Source: JBKHAJ01 sp964641125
GTDB taxonomy: Bacteria > Spirochaetota > Spirochaetia > SPDA01 > CAZSGZ01
DNA: 64,000 bases
Assembly (NCBI GenBank): GCA_964641125.1
Contig: CAZXMO010000009.1
Location: 4,985-68,984, forward strand
Reading direction: 5' to 3'
A model generated the notes under the pieces. The model was not told the origin of the DNA. It searched no databases and was given only the letters and a program-made list of their open reading frames with translations. Made by a program: the position numbers and the translations under genes. Below are positions 15,977 to 23,738 of this stretch, in pieces (within the stretch, counting starts at the first letter, position 1; each line of letters opens with the position of its first letter).

Positions 15977-17683
15977 TTGGAAGCGAAAACCACCGGCCTC
16001 AGTAAAGAACTGCGGATTACACCTTCTCAGCTTATGCACCTCGCACGGGTAAGTTACAACCGGTTCAGGGACAACCCGGCCGTCGGGGCATGGCATCTCA
16101 GGGAGCTCCTCGATGCCAGCGGTCACGGGGAATCGGAGAACAAAGATATCACCGCGGTCAGGCTCATCATCGAAGACCTCGAGGACAAGGCCCGGGAGCA
16201 TTCCGATACCGATGCGATACCCCTGTTCAACAAGACCATCGAGAAGGAACGGCTCCTAGAAGAAATTTCCGAAGAGATCGTCTTTAGAAGGAAGATCGAG
16301 GAGTATTATCTGCCCAACCAGCTCGTCGACGCCATTCTCGAGCTCGGAGAAATACCAAAATCCTCGGTAGAAACCACCCTCGGGATCGCCTTCATCGACA
16401 TTGCCGATTATACCTTTCTGTCCAAATTCCTGAGTCCTAAGGAGAACCAGGTCGTCTTGAACGGCCTGTATACCGCATTTTACTGGGTGCTCAAACGGCA
16501 TGGCGGATACTTGAACAAGATCGAAGGGGACAGTCTGATGTTCCACTTCGGAGGAATCATCGACCCTAAGGTCAAGGAGATGTCCGAGGAAGAGGCGGAG
16601 GTGTATATATCCAAAGAGCTCTTCTACACCTGTGTCGAGATGCAGCGGGTATGCGTCCTGTTCAACCAGGCGAGTGATAGATTCATCTATGAGAATGCCG
16701 ATGTAAAAACCCGGGAATCCTTGGAAAAGGCCTTCGACATCATCAGCATGCTCCGAAATAACCTCGATCTCGCCTCCTCGATCAATGCCCTCTTCCAGAT
16801 CCGAATCCGCATCGGGGCGACGATAGGGGAGGTCACCATCGGCAATTTCGGTCCCGACGGGGCAAAGCAATGGGATGTCGTCGGGCTTCCTGTTATCGAT
16901 GCCAAGCGGATGGAGACGACCGCACCGGTAGGGGGCCTGCGTATTTCCGAGGGGTTCTACAATATTCTCGAAAATAACCGCATCATCGACGCCTACTACC
17001 AGCGCTTCCGGAGGGAGGCCTGGGCCTTGGGAGGCGCCTTTAAGGAAATAACCAAGGAGGACCTTTTTCGGTTCTCCACAGTAACACTTAAAGACAAGCA
17101 GAATGCTATTTTCAATACCTACAGCGTACAGGTCAATCCGGGGCTCCCCGAGGCTATTGCGGAGCAGGTGAGTCTCCTCCTCGAGAAGCGGGAGGGGGGA
17201 GCCGACAGAATACTCGAGCTCCTTCAGTACTATCGGGGAAACCGCTACGTCAACGCCGCGGTGGAAAAAATTTTCAGGGAAAAGAATGTCAACCTCCGAA
17301 AGAGTCATATTCTCCGGCTCATTTTTCCCAAGAAATATAAGGGGTACAAAGAGAAGCTCGGCGGGGACGAGGAAAAGACGCGCAGGTTCATAGAGGAGAA
17401 CTTTACCCTCCACAAGCTCTTCCAGAAATTCGGTAACTATCAGGACAAGATAAAGCTCGATGTAGACTTCGAAGGATTCTCGAACAACTTCCAGGGCTAC
17501 GATTCCTGGTTTGCCCGGGAGGAGAAGCAGATCAGGAAAAACTTCAGCCATCACAGGTTTTCGGCGGTGCACAGGGCGTATTTCTACAATGTGGTGTATT
17601 CCCTCGTCTTTGCCAGTATCCGGGCGAGTATTCTCGAGTACCAGCACAGCTTTCAGCACGAGGGAGAGCTCGAAGAGCTGTAG
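15977..17683 (+). CDS. Soluble class III nucleotide cyclase-like protein
   Basis: Protein of 568 aa with no membrane segment. Residues ~135-330 are a class III adenylate/guanylate cyclase domain: GIAFIDIADYTFLSKF holds the first metal Asp, LNKIEGDSLMFHFGG the substrate Lys and second Asp, IRIGATIGEVTIGNFG the glycine-rich strand, and QWDVVGLPVIDAKRMET the transition-state region, where the usual Asn is not obvious but Arg is kept. The flanking N-terminal (helical) and C-terminal (~230 aa, basic, helical) regions are unassigned. The start is TTG with GAGAGGA upstream. It may produce cAMP, or the divergent Asn site may mean altered activity (inference). Confidence 0.8.
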   Translation: MEAKTTGLSKELRITPSQLMHLARVSYNRFRDNPAVGAWHLRELLDASGHGESENKDITAVRLIIEDLEDKAREHSDTDAIPLFNKTIEKERLLEEISEEIVFRRKIEEYYLPNQLVDAILELGEIPKSSVETTLGIAFIDIADYTFLSKFLSPKENQVVLNGLYTAFYWVLKRHGGYLNKIEGDSLMFHFGGIIDPKVKEMSEEEAEVYISKELFYTCVEMQRVCVLFNQASDRFIYENADVKTRESLEKAFDIISMLRNNLDLASSINALFQIRIRIGATIGEVTIGNFGPDGAKQWDVVGLPVIDAKRMETTAPVGGLRISEGFYNILENNRIIDAYYQRFRREAWALGGAFKEITKEDLFRFSTVTLKDKQNAIFNTYSVQVNPGLPEAIAEQVSLLLEKREGGADRILELLQYYRGNRYVNAAVEKIFREKNVNLRKSHILRLIFPKKYKGYKEKLGGDEEKTRRFIEENFTLHKLFQKFGNYQDKIKLDVDFEGFSNNFQGYDSWFAREEKQIRKNFSHHRFSAVHRAYFYNVVYSLVFASIRASILEYQHSFQHEGELEEL

Positions 17684-17716
17684 AGCCTTTTCGCTTCGAT
17701 TTATGACTCCCGGGGA

Positions 17717-17745
17717 TTGACATAATAGTAAAAACTATATATATT
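17717..17745 (+). promoter_or_regulatory. Strong promoter of the ArsM-peptide-rSAM operon
   Basis: Consensus TTGACA (17717-17722), 17-bp spacer, TATATT (17740-17745), 11 nt before the ATG, giving a leader of only ~5 nt. The spacer contains an inverted repeat ATAGT-AAAA-ACTAT (17725-17738), and TGTCAA (17748-17753) mirrors the -35. Either could be an operator. Confidence 0.7.
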
Positions 17746-17756
17746 GGTGTCAAAAT

Positions 17757-18416
17757 ATGAATGCGAAGAATAGTACACCGAATAGAGGAATAGAAGCGGT
17801 CAGAGTACGGTACGGCAATTTGGCCGAATCCTCCTGCTGCCTCTCCTGCGGGGCCGCCCTCTCCTATGCGAAGCCCGAACCGGGGGAGGTCTGCGTCGAC
17901 CTCGGCAGCGGCAGGGGGCACGATGTCGTCCGGATGGCAGAAGCGGTAGGCCCGGAGGGCCGGGTCTACGGTATCGATATTTCCGAGAAGATGATTGCAA
18001 AAGCCAGGAGGAACGCGGCGAAGCTCGAAGCGGACAACGCCGAGTTTGTCCTTTCCGAGCTCGAAGCGATTCCTCTTCCCGGCGAATCGGCCGATCTTCT
18101 TATCTCGAACTGCACCATCAATCACGCCGAGGACAAGCAGAGAGTGTGGAACGAGGTCTCCCGAGTCCTCAAGCCGGGAGGCCGCTTTGTCGTCAGCGAC
18201 ATCTACTCCTTGGAACCGGTCCCCGCGGAATACGCCGCCGACCCACAGGCGGTCGCCGAATGCTGGGCGGGGGCGGTGACCAAGGAGGAGTACATCGACC
18301 ATCTTTCCGGGGCCGGTTTTACCGAGGTTACAATCCTCGAAGAGAGCGAGCCCTACGATAAGGGAAAGGTCAGGGTCGCGAGTTTTACACTACAAGCATA
18401 CAAGGAGGGCGTATGA
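17757..18416 (+). CDS. ArsM-like SAM methyltransferase
   Basis: Methyltransferase of 219 aa resembling As(III) S-adenosylmethionine methyltransferases. It has the N-terminal ...YGNLAESSCCLSCG Cys cluster, motif I VCVDLGSGRGHDV, motif II GIDISEKMI, then LISNCTINHAEDK and AECWAGAVTKEEY. The last two keep the Cys positions that bind arsenic in ArsM. No arsR, arsB or arsC is near. Its stop overlaps the start of a 31-codon Cys-rich peptide (ATGA), followed by a radical SAM/SPASM gene, so here it may be a tailoring methyltransferase or may link metalloid chemistry to a modified peptide (inference). It is the first gene of the operon and has a near-leaderless start. Confidence 0.8.
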   Translation: MNAKNSTPNRGIEAVRVRYGNLAESSCCLSCGAALSYAKPEPGEVCVDLGSGRGHDVVRMAEAVGPEGRVYGIDISEKMIAKARRNAAKLEADNAEFVLSELEAIPLPGESADLLISNCTINHAEDKQRVWNEVSRVLKPGGRFVVSDIYSLEPVPAEYAADPQAVAECWAGAVTKEEYIDHLSGAGFTEVTILEESEPYDKGKVRVASFTLQAYKEGV

Positions 18417-18508
18417 AATCGCTTATCAAGAAGAAGGCATCGCAGACAAAAGGCACCGCTCAGTGCTGTGCCAAGGTGTCCATCATCGCCGCCGGTTGTC
18501 ACGACTAG
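18413..18508 (+). CDS. Putative Cys-rich RiPP precursor peptide (31 aa)
   Basis: Small ORF with a near-perfect Shine-Dalgarno sequence (AAGGAGG at 18402-18408), starting inside the methyltransferase stop codon. The peptide has a basic N-terminal leader-like half (MKSLIKKKASQTKG) and a C-terminal segment CCAKVSIIAAGCHD with Cys at 18, 19 and 29. It is directly upstream of a SPASM-type radical SAM enzyme and separated from it by an attenuator-like hairpin. That is the classic layout for a ribosomally made peptide crosslinked through Cys (sactipeptide/ranthipeptide style). I do not recognise the family. Confidence 0.75.
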   Translation: MKSLIKKKASQTKGTAQCCAKVSIIAAGCHD

Positions 18509-18566
18509 GCGGTGCCCTTCTCCGGTTTCCGGCCGGGGTTCTACCCCGGCGGAGACCGCTTTTTTA
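18508..18566 (+). terminator. Attenuator/partial terminator between precursor and maturase
   Basis: Nested stem with GCGGT (18510-18514) pairing ACCGC (18555-18559), CTCCG pairing CGGAG, and GCCGGGG (18532-18538) pairing CCCCGGC (18544-18550) around TTCTA. It ends in six T (18560-18565). It would let the precursor mRNA be made in excess over the downstream enzymes. Confidence 0.65.
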
Positions 18567-18588
18567 CCAACAGGCAACCGGAGTTACA

Positions 18589-19917
18589 ATGGAGCTATCG
18601 AAATACAACATCCTCGGAAAACTGAAAAATAGGAACGATTACTACCTCGTCAATCTTTTGAGCGGCCGGGCCGACATCATCGAAGAGGAGGAGGGAAGGG
18701 CCTTGGAAGCGGGGAAGTGTCCCGAGGATGCAGCCTTCCGGGAGCGGGGATATGTGGTCGATCCCGAAGAAGAGGGCGGGCGCTACCGCGCGGGATATCT
18801 CGATTTTATCGAAGCGAGGGAGAGCTCGGAAACTCAAATCTTTTTCGTGCCCACCTACGCGTGTAACTTCGCCTGTTCCTATTGTTATCAGGAGAGTTAC
18901 GCCGGCCCCGACAACACAGGGGCCGCTTCGGGGGGCTACGCCTCCGAGGAAGTGATAGACTCCTTCTTTCGGTACATCGACGCCGGGTTCGCGGGCAAGA
19001 GCAAGTATCTGACCCTCTTCGGCGGGGAGCCCCTCCTGCCGGGAGAGAAGCCCCGGAGGGGAGTGGAGGCGTTTCTCCGGGGAGCCTCAGAGAAGGGACT
19101 CGATACGGCGGTGGTGACCAACGGATACCATCTCGGCGAATATCTCGATCTTCTCGAGAGGGGTTCCATCCGGGAGATCCAGATTACCCTAGACGGTCCC
19201 GAAGCAATCCACGATCGGAGGAGACCGCTCAAGAACGGGTCTTCGAGCTTTCGGCCCATTGTCGCGGGAATCGATGCCGCTCTCGGAGCGGGATTGACGG
19301 TAAACTTGAGGGTAGTCGTGGACAAGGAGAATCTGCCCTTCCTGCCGGAGCTTGCCGAGCTTGCCCGCTCAAAGGGATGGACCGGCAATCCCCGGTTCAA
19401 GACCCAGCTCGGGCGCAACTATGAGCTCCATACCTGTCAGAGCACTGAGGCGCGAAAAAACATATTGAGCCGGGCGGACCTGTGGGCGGAGGTCGATGAT
19501 CTCATCGAAAAGCATCCGGTGGTGGGGGAGTTCCATCGCCCGGCCTACTCGGTAGCCCGATTTCTCGCCGACACCGGGGAGCTTCCGGTTCCCCTCTACG
19601 ATTCCTGCCCCGGGTGCAAGACCGAATGGGCCTTTGACTTGAATGGGGGGATATATTCCTGTACCGCCACGGTGGGAAAGCCGGACGAGCGGCTCGGAAG
19701 CTTTTATCCCGATGTCGTACTCGACGAGGATATCGTGGACGAATGGGAGAGCCGCGACGTTACCGAAATCGAGGAATGCCGAAGCTGCTCTCTTCAGCTT
19801 GCCTGCGGGGGCGGGTGCGCTTCGGTAGCCAAAAACCGGACGGGGCGTCTCCATGCACCGGACTGCAGACCGGTGGAGGAGCTCCTTTCCTTAGGACTTT
19901 CCCGATATTTCGATTAA
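18589..19917 (+). CDS. Radical SAM/SPASM peptide maturase
   Basis: Protein of 442 aa. Residues 1-80 resemble the N-terminal peptide-binding region of RiPP rSAM enzymes (YNILGKLKNRNDYYLVNLL). The radical SAM core follows, with the [4Fe-4S] motif CNFACSYC (Cys 92, 96, 99), LFGGEPLL, and VTNGYHL. The C-terminal SPASM domain has the expected Cys run: SCPGC, DLNGGIYSC, then ECRSCSLQLACGGGCA and a final CRP Cys, enough for two auxiliary clusters. Such enzymes install thioether or C-C links in peptides. The start at 18589 is chosen for GGAG 6 nt upstream; the frame is open to 18463 through the hairpin. It probably acts on the 31-aa peptide (inference from position). Confidence 0.9.
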   Translation: MELSKYNILGKLKNRNDYYLVNLLSGRADIIEEEEGRALEAGKCPEDAAFRERGYVVDPEEEGGRYRAGYLDFIEARESSETQIFFVPTYACNFACSYCYQESYAGPDNTGAASGGYASEEVIDSFFRYIDAGFAGKSKYLTLFGGEPLLPGEKPRRGVEAFLRGASEKGLDTAVVTNGYHLGEYLDLLERGSIREIQITLDGPEAIHDRRRPLKNGSSSFRPIVAGIDAALGAGLTVNLRVVVDKENLPFLPELAELARSKGWTGNPRFKTQLGRNYELHTCQSTEARKNILSRADLWAEVDDLIEKHPVVGEFHRPAYSVARFLADTGELPVPLYDSCPGCKTEWAFDLNGGIYSCTATVGKPDERLGSFYPDVVLDEDIVDEWESRDVTEIEECRSCSLQLACGGGCASVAKNRTGRLHAPDCRPVEELLSLGLSRYFD

Positions 19918-19950
19918 TAGAAAAATACTAACCAACGAGAGGTAAAAAAA

Positions 19951-21234
19951 ATGGCTGGAAAGATACGCGAAATAAACGCCGCTGAATACGAAAAGGAGAT
20001 CTTGGGAAGCGAGTGCGCGGTCCTCGACTTCTATTCGACGGAGTGTCCTCCCTGCGAGGCTCTCGCTTCGAAGTACGAATCCTTGAGCGAGCTCTACGGC
20101 GATGATATCGGGTTTTTCAAGATTTTTCGGCAGGAAAACCGTGAGCTCGCCGAGGAGCTCGGGGTCACGGGATCTCCGACGGTTATCTTTTTCCGGAACG
20201 GCGAAAGAGTGGGAGTTACCCTGACCGGGGGAATCAAACGGTCCGAACTGGTCGAAAACCTGGACTCCCTCATCCCTGATCAGCGGGCCCGGGCCATAAG
20301 GAGCTCGATACAACCGGTTACCACCGACGCCGAAGTTATCGTCCTCGGTGGGGGGCCGGCGGGGCTGACCGCGGCCATCTATCTGGCCCAGGCCCATATC
20401 GATACCGTAGTGGTCGATCCGGCCCTTCCCGGCGGATACGTGGCGACAACCCATCAGGTTTCCAACTACCCCGGATTTATCGAGCCGCAGGCCGGTTTCA
20501 TGCTCGCCCACTTCATGAGTGAGCAGGCAAAGGCCGCCGGGGCGGAGTTCCGGGCCGCCGTGGACATCACCCGGGTCGATCTCGACGCCAAAGAGGTGGA
20601 GATAGACGGCTTCGAGACCCTCCGTGCGAAGCGGATCGTCGTCGCCACCGGATCGTCACCCCGCCCCTTAGGGCTTCCCGGTGAGAAAGAATACAGGGGG
20701 CAGGGGCTCTCCTACTGCGCCACCTGCGATGCCAAGTACTACGACGGCAAGGAGGTTATCGTTATCGGCGGCGGCAACTCCGCTATCGAGGAATCCCTCT
20801 TCATCACCAAGTTCGCCTCCAAGATTACCGTGGTCCATCAGTTCGCCGAGCTCCAGGCGAATAAGCTCGCCCAGGAGAAGGCCTTCGACAACCCCAAGAT
20901 CGAGTTTCTCTTCCGCCACGAGCCCCGGGAGTTCATCCGGCACGGGGCCAACGAGATGGAGGTGATCGTCGAAGACCTCGAATCAGGCGAGAGGAAGAAA
21001 CTGGAAGCGGCGGGGGTTTTCATCTTCGTCGGATTCATCCCCAACATAGGAGAGTTCGGGAAGAAGCTCGACCTCGATCAGTGGGGATATGTTAAAACCG
21101 ATGAGGCCATGCGCACCAACATCGACGGGGTTTACGCTGTCGGCGACGTGGCGAGCAAGCGGTACCGTCAGATTACCACCGCCGCCGCGGACGGGACTAT
21201 CGCCGCGATCGATATCGGAAAGGATTTGGAATAG
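19951..21234 (+). CDS. Thioredoxin-thioredoxin reductase fusion
   Basis: Protein of 427 aa. Residues 1-110 are a thioredoxin fold with active site CPPC (Cys32/Cys35, not the usual CGPC) and the cis-Pro loop GSPTVIFF. Residues ~125-427 are a flavin thioredoxin reductase: FAD site LGGGPAGLTAA, redox motif CATC (Cys256/Cys259), NAD(P)H site VIGGGNSAIEE, and C-terminal FAD motif TNIDGVYAVGDV. The order Trx-TrxR is the reverse of the better-known mycobacterial TrxR-Trx fusion. It sits 33 nt after the rSAM gene with GAGAGG upstream and probably supplies reducing power to the pathway, for example keeping the peptide Cys or metalloid reduced (inference). Confidence 0.9.
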   Translation: MAGKIREINAAEYEKEILGSECAVLDFYSTECPPCEALASKYESLSELYGDDIGFFKIFRQENRELAEELGVTGSPTVIFFRNGERVGVTLTGGIKRSELVENLDSLIPDQRARAIRSSIQPVTTDAEVIVLGGGPAGLTAAIYLAQAHIDTVVVDPALPGGYVATTHQVSNYPGFIEPQAGFMLAHFMSEQAKAAGAEFRAAVDITRVDLDAKEVEIDGFETLRAKRIVVATGSSPRPLGLPGEKEYRGQGLSYCATCDAKYYDGKEVIVIGGGNSAIEESLFITKFASKITVVHQFAELQANKLAQEKAFDNPKIEFLFRHEPREFIRHGANEMEVIVEDLESGERKKLEAAGVFIFVGFIPNIGEFGKKLDLDQWGYVKTDEAMRTNIDGVYAVGDVASKRYRQITTAAADGTIAAIDIGKDLE

Positions 21235-21258
21235 GAAGCCCTGGGGTAGAGAAAAGCG

Positions 21259-21828
21259 ATGAATTGTCTCAAATGCCGTGAAAAGAGCTGCCGAGAGGGA
21301 GTTTCCTGCGGAAGGGAAAGCGTGCCTCCCGAGGAAACCGCCGAAGCGTACTGTGAGCCGGGGGTTCAGGCTATCGTTCGGGCGGCGGCGGAGCTCGTCG
21401 ACGGGGGCAGGGCGGGCACCCTCTCCCGGCTCGAGGAGCTTCAATGTTTCGCCCGGTCCATGGGATACCGGAAGATTGGTCTCGCCTATTGCTTCGGCAT
21501 GGAGCGGGAAGCGGAGGAGGTCGCCGCCTTCCTCAAGACGGGGGGGCTCGATGTCGCGGGAATTTCCTGTACCGCCGGGGGACTCCGGCAGGACCGGATA
21601 AACTCAGAATCCTCCATATCCGCGGCGGGGTGCAATCCCCTCCAGCAGGCCCGGGAGATCAACGCCCGGAAACCCGACCTGACGGTGACGATGGGGCTCT
21701 GTCTGGGACACGATATCCTCTTCAACCGGCATATCGAAGGGGACGTGACGAACCTGGTGGTCAAAGACAGGGTCCACGCTCATGCGCCTCTTAAAGGGTT
21801 GCATGCATTGCGTTTCAGACAGAAATAA
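21259..21828 (+). CDS. DUF1847 Cys-rich putative metal-binding protein
   Basis: Protein of 189 aa matching the DUF1847 pattern: an N-terminal Cys cluster MNCLKCREKSCREGVSCG, a central LSRLEELQCFARSMGYRKIGLAYC, then VAGISCTAGGL, AAGCNPLQQAREIN and MGLCLGHDILF. The many Cys suggest metal or Fe-S binding; the function is unknown. It lies 24 nt after the Trx-TrxR gene and shares its strand and probably its operon. Confidence 0.8.
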   Translation: MNCLKCREKSCREGVSCGRESVPPEETAEAYCEPGVQAIVRAAAELVDGGRAGTLSRLEELQCFARSMGYRKIGLAYCFGMEREAEEVAAFLKTGGLDVAGISCTAGGLRQDRINSESSISAAGCNPLQQAREINARKPDLTVTMGLCLGHDILFNRHIEGDVTNLVVKDRVHAHAPLKGLHALRFRQK

Positions 21829-21877
21829 CGCTATACTTACGGTAATACTCCGGAGTCATAAAAACGAGGAGGCCCGT

Positions 21878-22039
21878 ATGAAGAAAGAAATTACCCTCGC
21901 CCAATTCGCCGATGAGCTCAAAACACGTCTTGTCGACGGCAAGACGGTGGACTGCTGCAAGGAAGAGCTCCTGAGCCTCGCGGATTTACTCAAGGCGAAA
22001 ATTCCTAACGAAAAGATAACCGTAAACTGGAAAGAGTAG
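21878..22039 (+). CDS. Small 53-aa protein with a CC motif
   Basis: Begins MKKEITLAQFADEL and contains VDCCKEELLSLADLL, then ends ITVNWKE. The start at 21878 has GAGGAGG upstream; the open frame reaches 21782 inside the previous gene. It weakly resembles short amphipathic amphi-Trp-type domains but I cannot assign it. It may belong to the preceding Cys/redox operon or be a separate transcript. Confidence 0.6.
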   Translation: MKKEITLAQFADELKTRLVDGKTVDCCKEELLSLADLLKAKIPNEKITVNWKE

Positions 22040-22071
22040 ATCTTACCGCCGCGGTAGCCGCGAGGGAGCGC

Positions 22072-23040
22072 ATGAACTCCCTCGGAAAGAGGGGGGAACC
22101 CTTCCTATTTATCCTCGATTTCGACTTGAAGGAGCCGGCGGTCCTCCCCCTCGAAGGCTTTTCGTCGGAGGGGCCCCTCTATGATGTGAGGGGGGTCAGG
22201 AATTATTCGCCGGCCCGATCGACCGGCGGCGGGGGACGGGGCGAGACAAAAAAGATAGTCGAGTTTTCGAAGAAGCCGGTCTCCTACGCCGAATATCGGA
22301 AAAGTTTCGATATCGTACGGGGCCACTTCCTCCGGGGGAACACTTTTCTGACCAATCTCACCTTCCCCACGGAAATATCGGTAAATCTCACCCTCGATGA
22401 GATATTCCGTTCCAGCCGGGCCAAATACAAGCTTCTCGTACCGGGGCGGTTTACGGTCTTTTCCCCCGAGAGCTTCGTAATAATTAAAGACGGTATTATT
22501 TCTTCATTCCCCATGAAGGGGACCATCGATGCGGCGGTCCCCGGCGCCCGGGAGCGGATCCTCGCCGACCCGAAAGAGACCGCCGAGCATATAACCATAG
22601 TCGATTTGATCCGAAACGACATCGGGATCATTGCCGAGAAGGTGCGGGTAAAGAGCTTCAGGTACATCGATTACGTCAAGACAAACCAGAAAGATCTTCT
22701 GCAGGTGAGCAGTGAGATAACGGGAATTCTTCCCGATGATTATCTCGAAAGGCTCGGAGACATAGTTTTCGCGATGCTTCCGGCGGGTTCGGTGACCGGG
22801 GCGCCTAAGAAGAAAACAGTCGAGATCATCAAGGAGGCGGAGAGTTACGAGAGGGGGTACTATACCGGGGTTTTCGGGCTGTTCGACGGGAGCCGCCTCG
22901 ACAGCGCGGTGATGATCCGTTTCATCGAGCTGATCGACGGCAGATTGTATTTCAAGAGCGGAGGGGGCCTTACCGTCTACAGCGACCCCGAGTCGGAATA
23001 CCGGGAATACGTGGATAAGGTATATGTCCCCATCGGCTAG
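22072..23040 (+). CDS. pabB: Aminodeoxychorismate synthase component I (compact)
   Basis: Chorismate-binding enzyme that makes 4-amino-4-deoxychorismate for folate. At 322 aa only the catalytic C-terminal part of the PabB/TrpE family is present. Motifs are MKGTIDA (the catalytic-site KGT), DLIRNDIG, VSSEITG, MLPAGSVTGAPKKK, and YTGVFGLFDG. The N-terminal tryptophan-binding part of TrpE is absent, which favours PabB. It overlaps the aminotransferase-IV gene by 17 nt, the usual PabB-PabC pairing. No pabA amidotransferase is adjacent. Confidence 0.9.
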   Translation: MNSLGKRGEPFLFILDFDLKEPAVLPLEGFSSEGPLYDVRGVRNYSPARSTGGGGRGETKKIVEFSKKPVSYAEYRKSFDIVRGHFLRGNTFLTNLTFPTEISVNLTLDEIFRSSRAKYKLLVPGRFTVFSPESFVIIKDGIISSFPMKGTIDAAVPGARERILADPKETAEHITIVDLIRNDIGIIAEKVRVKSFRYIDYVKTNQKDLLQVSSEITGILPDDYLERLGDIVFAMLPAGSVTGAPKKKTVEIIKEAESYERGYYTGVFGLFDGSRLDSAVMIRFIELIDGRLYFKSGGGLTVYSDPESEYREYVDKVYVPIG

Positions 23041-23689
23041 CAATCTTCCCGACACTCCCCTCGTGGAAAGCATCCGCCTCGATCCGGAGGGACCGGGCAA
23101 TCTCGCCTATCACCAGGCCCGGATCGACCGGGCCATGGCCCATTTCTTTGACGGGGCCCGGCGGGTCGATTTGGAAATGCTCCTACGGGACCTCCCCCGC
23201 CCGTCCCGGGGAACGAGATACAAGGTCCGGGTCGTCTACGGCCGGGAGGTGAGGGAGGTGACGGTCCGTCCCTACGCCGTACGGGACTTGAAGAGGGTCC
23301 GAATCGTCCATGACGATTCGATCGATTACCGGTACAAGTACCTCGACCGAAGCGGCCTCGACGAGCTCAAGCGCTCGGCGGTACCCCCCGAGAGGACGGC
23401 GACCGAGGATATCCTCATCATCAAAAACGGGCTCGTAACCGATACATCTTTTTCCAACGTGGCTTTCTCCGACGGACACGAATGGGTCACTCCGGAATCC
23501 GTTCTCCTTCCCGGGACCCGACGGGCCCGGCTTATAGACGAGGGAAAGGTCCGCCCGGTCCGGATCAGTTGCGGGGACCTCGCGAAGTACTCCCGGATAT
23601 CCTTCATCAACGCCATGCTCGACTTAGGAGAGCTCGTTCTCTCCATGGAGTCCGTTTTCCCGCCGGGGTCCGATAAAACTCATCCTTAG
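23024..23689 (+). CDS. pabC: Aminodeoxychorismate lyase-like class IV aminotransferase
   Basis: PLP enzyme of fold type IV, 221 aa, that would release 4-aminobenzoate and pyruvate from aminodeoxychorismate. The PLP Lys is in YKYLDR (about residue 105) and the cofactor Glu region is LVTDTSFSNVAF. It is shorter than E. coli PabC (269) and begins within the last codons of pabB, so the two are coupled. Function is assigned mainly from the pairing. Confidence 0.82.
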   Translation: MSPSASNLPDTPLVESIRLDPEGPGNLAYHQARIDRAMAHFFDGARRVDLEMLLRDLPRPSRGTRYKVRVVYGREVREVTVRPYAVRDLKRVRIVHDDSIDYRYKYLDRSGLDELKRSAVPPERTATEDILIIKNGLVTDTSFSNVAFSDGHEWVTPESVLLPGTRRARLIDEGKVRPVRISCGDLAKYSRISFINAMLDLGELVLSMESVFPPGSDKTHP

Positions 23690-23701
23690 GGAGGGATATT
23701 G

Positions 23702-23730
23702 GTTACAGAACGATTAATTCCCTGTATACT
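23702..23730 (+). promoter_or_regulatory. Promoter of the SDR gene, probable leaderless start
   Basis: GTTACA (23702-23707), 17-bp spacer, TATACT (23725-23730), then 8 nt to ATG 23739 with no Shine-Dalgarno sequence. Confidence 0.5.
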
Positions 23731-23738
23731 CGACACAG

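Noticed and set aside
16256..17659. 467-codon open frame antisense to the soluble cyclase
   Set aside because: The opposite strand encodes a clear class III cyclase with matching motifs; this is a codon-bias shadow common in high-GC DNA.
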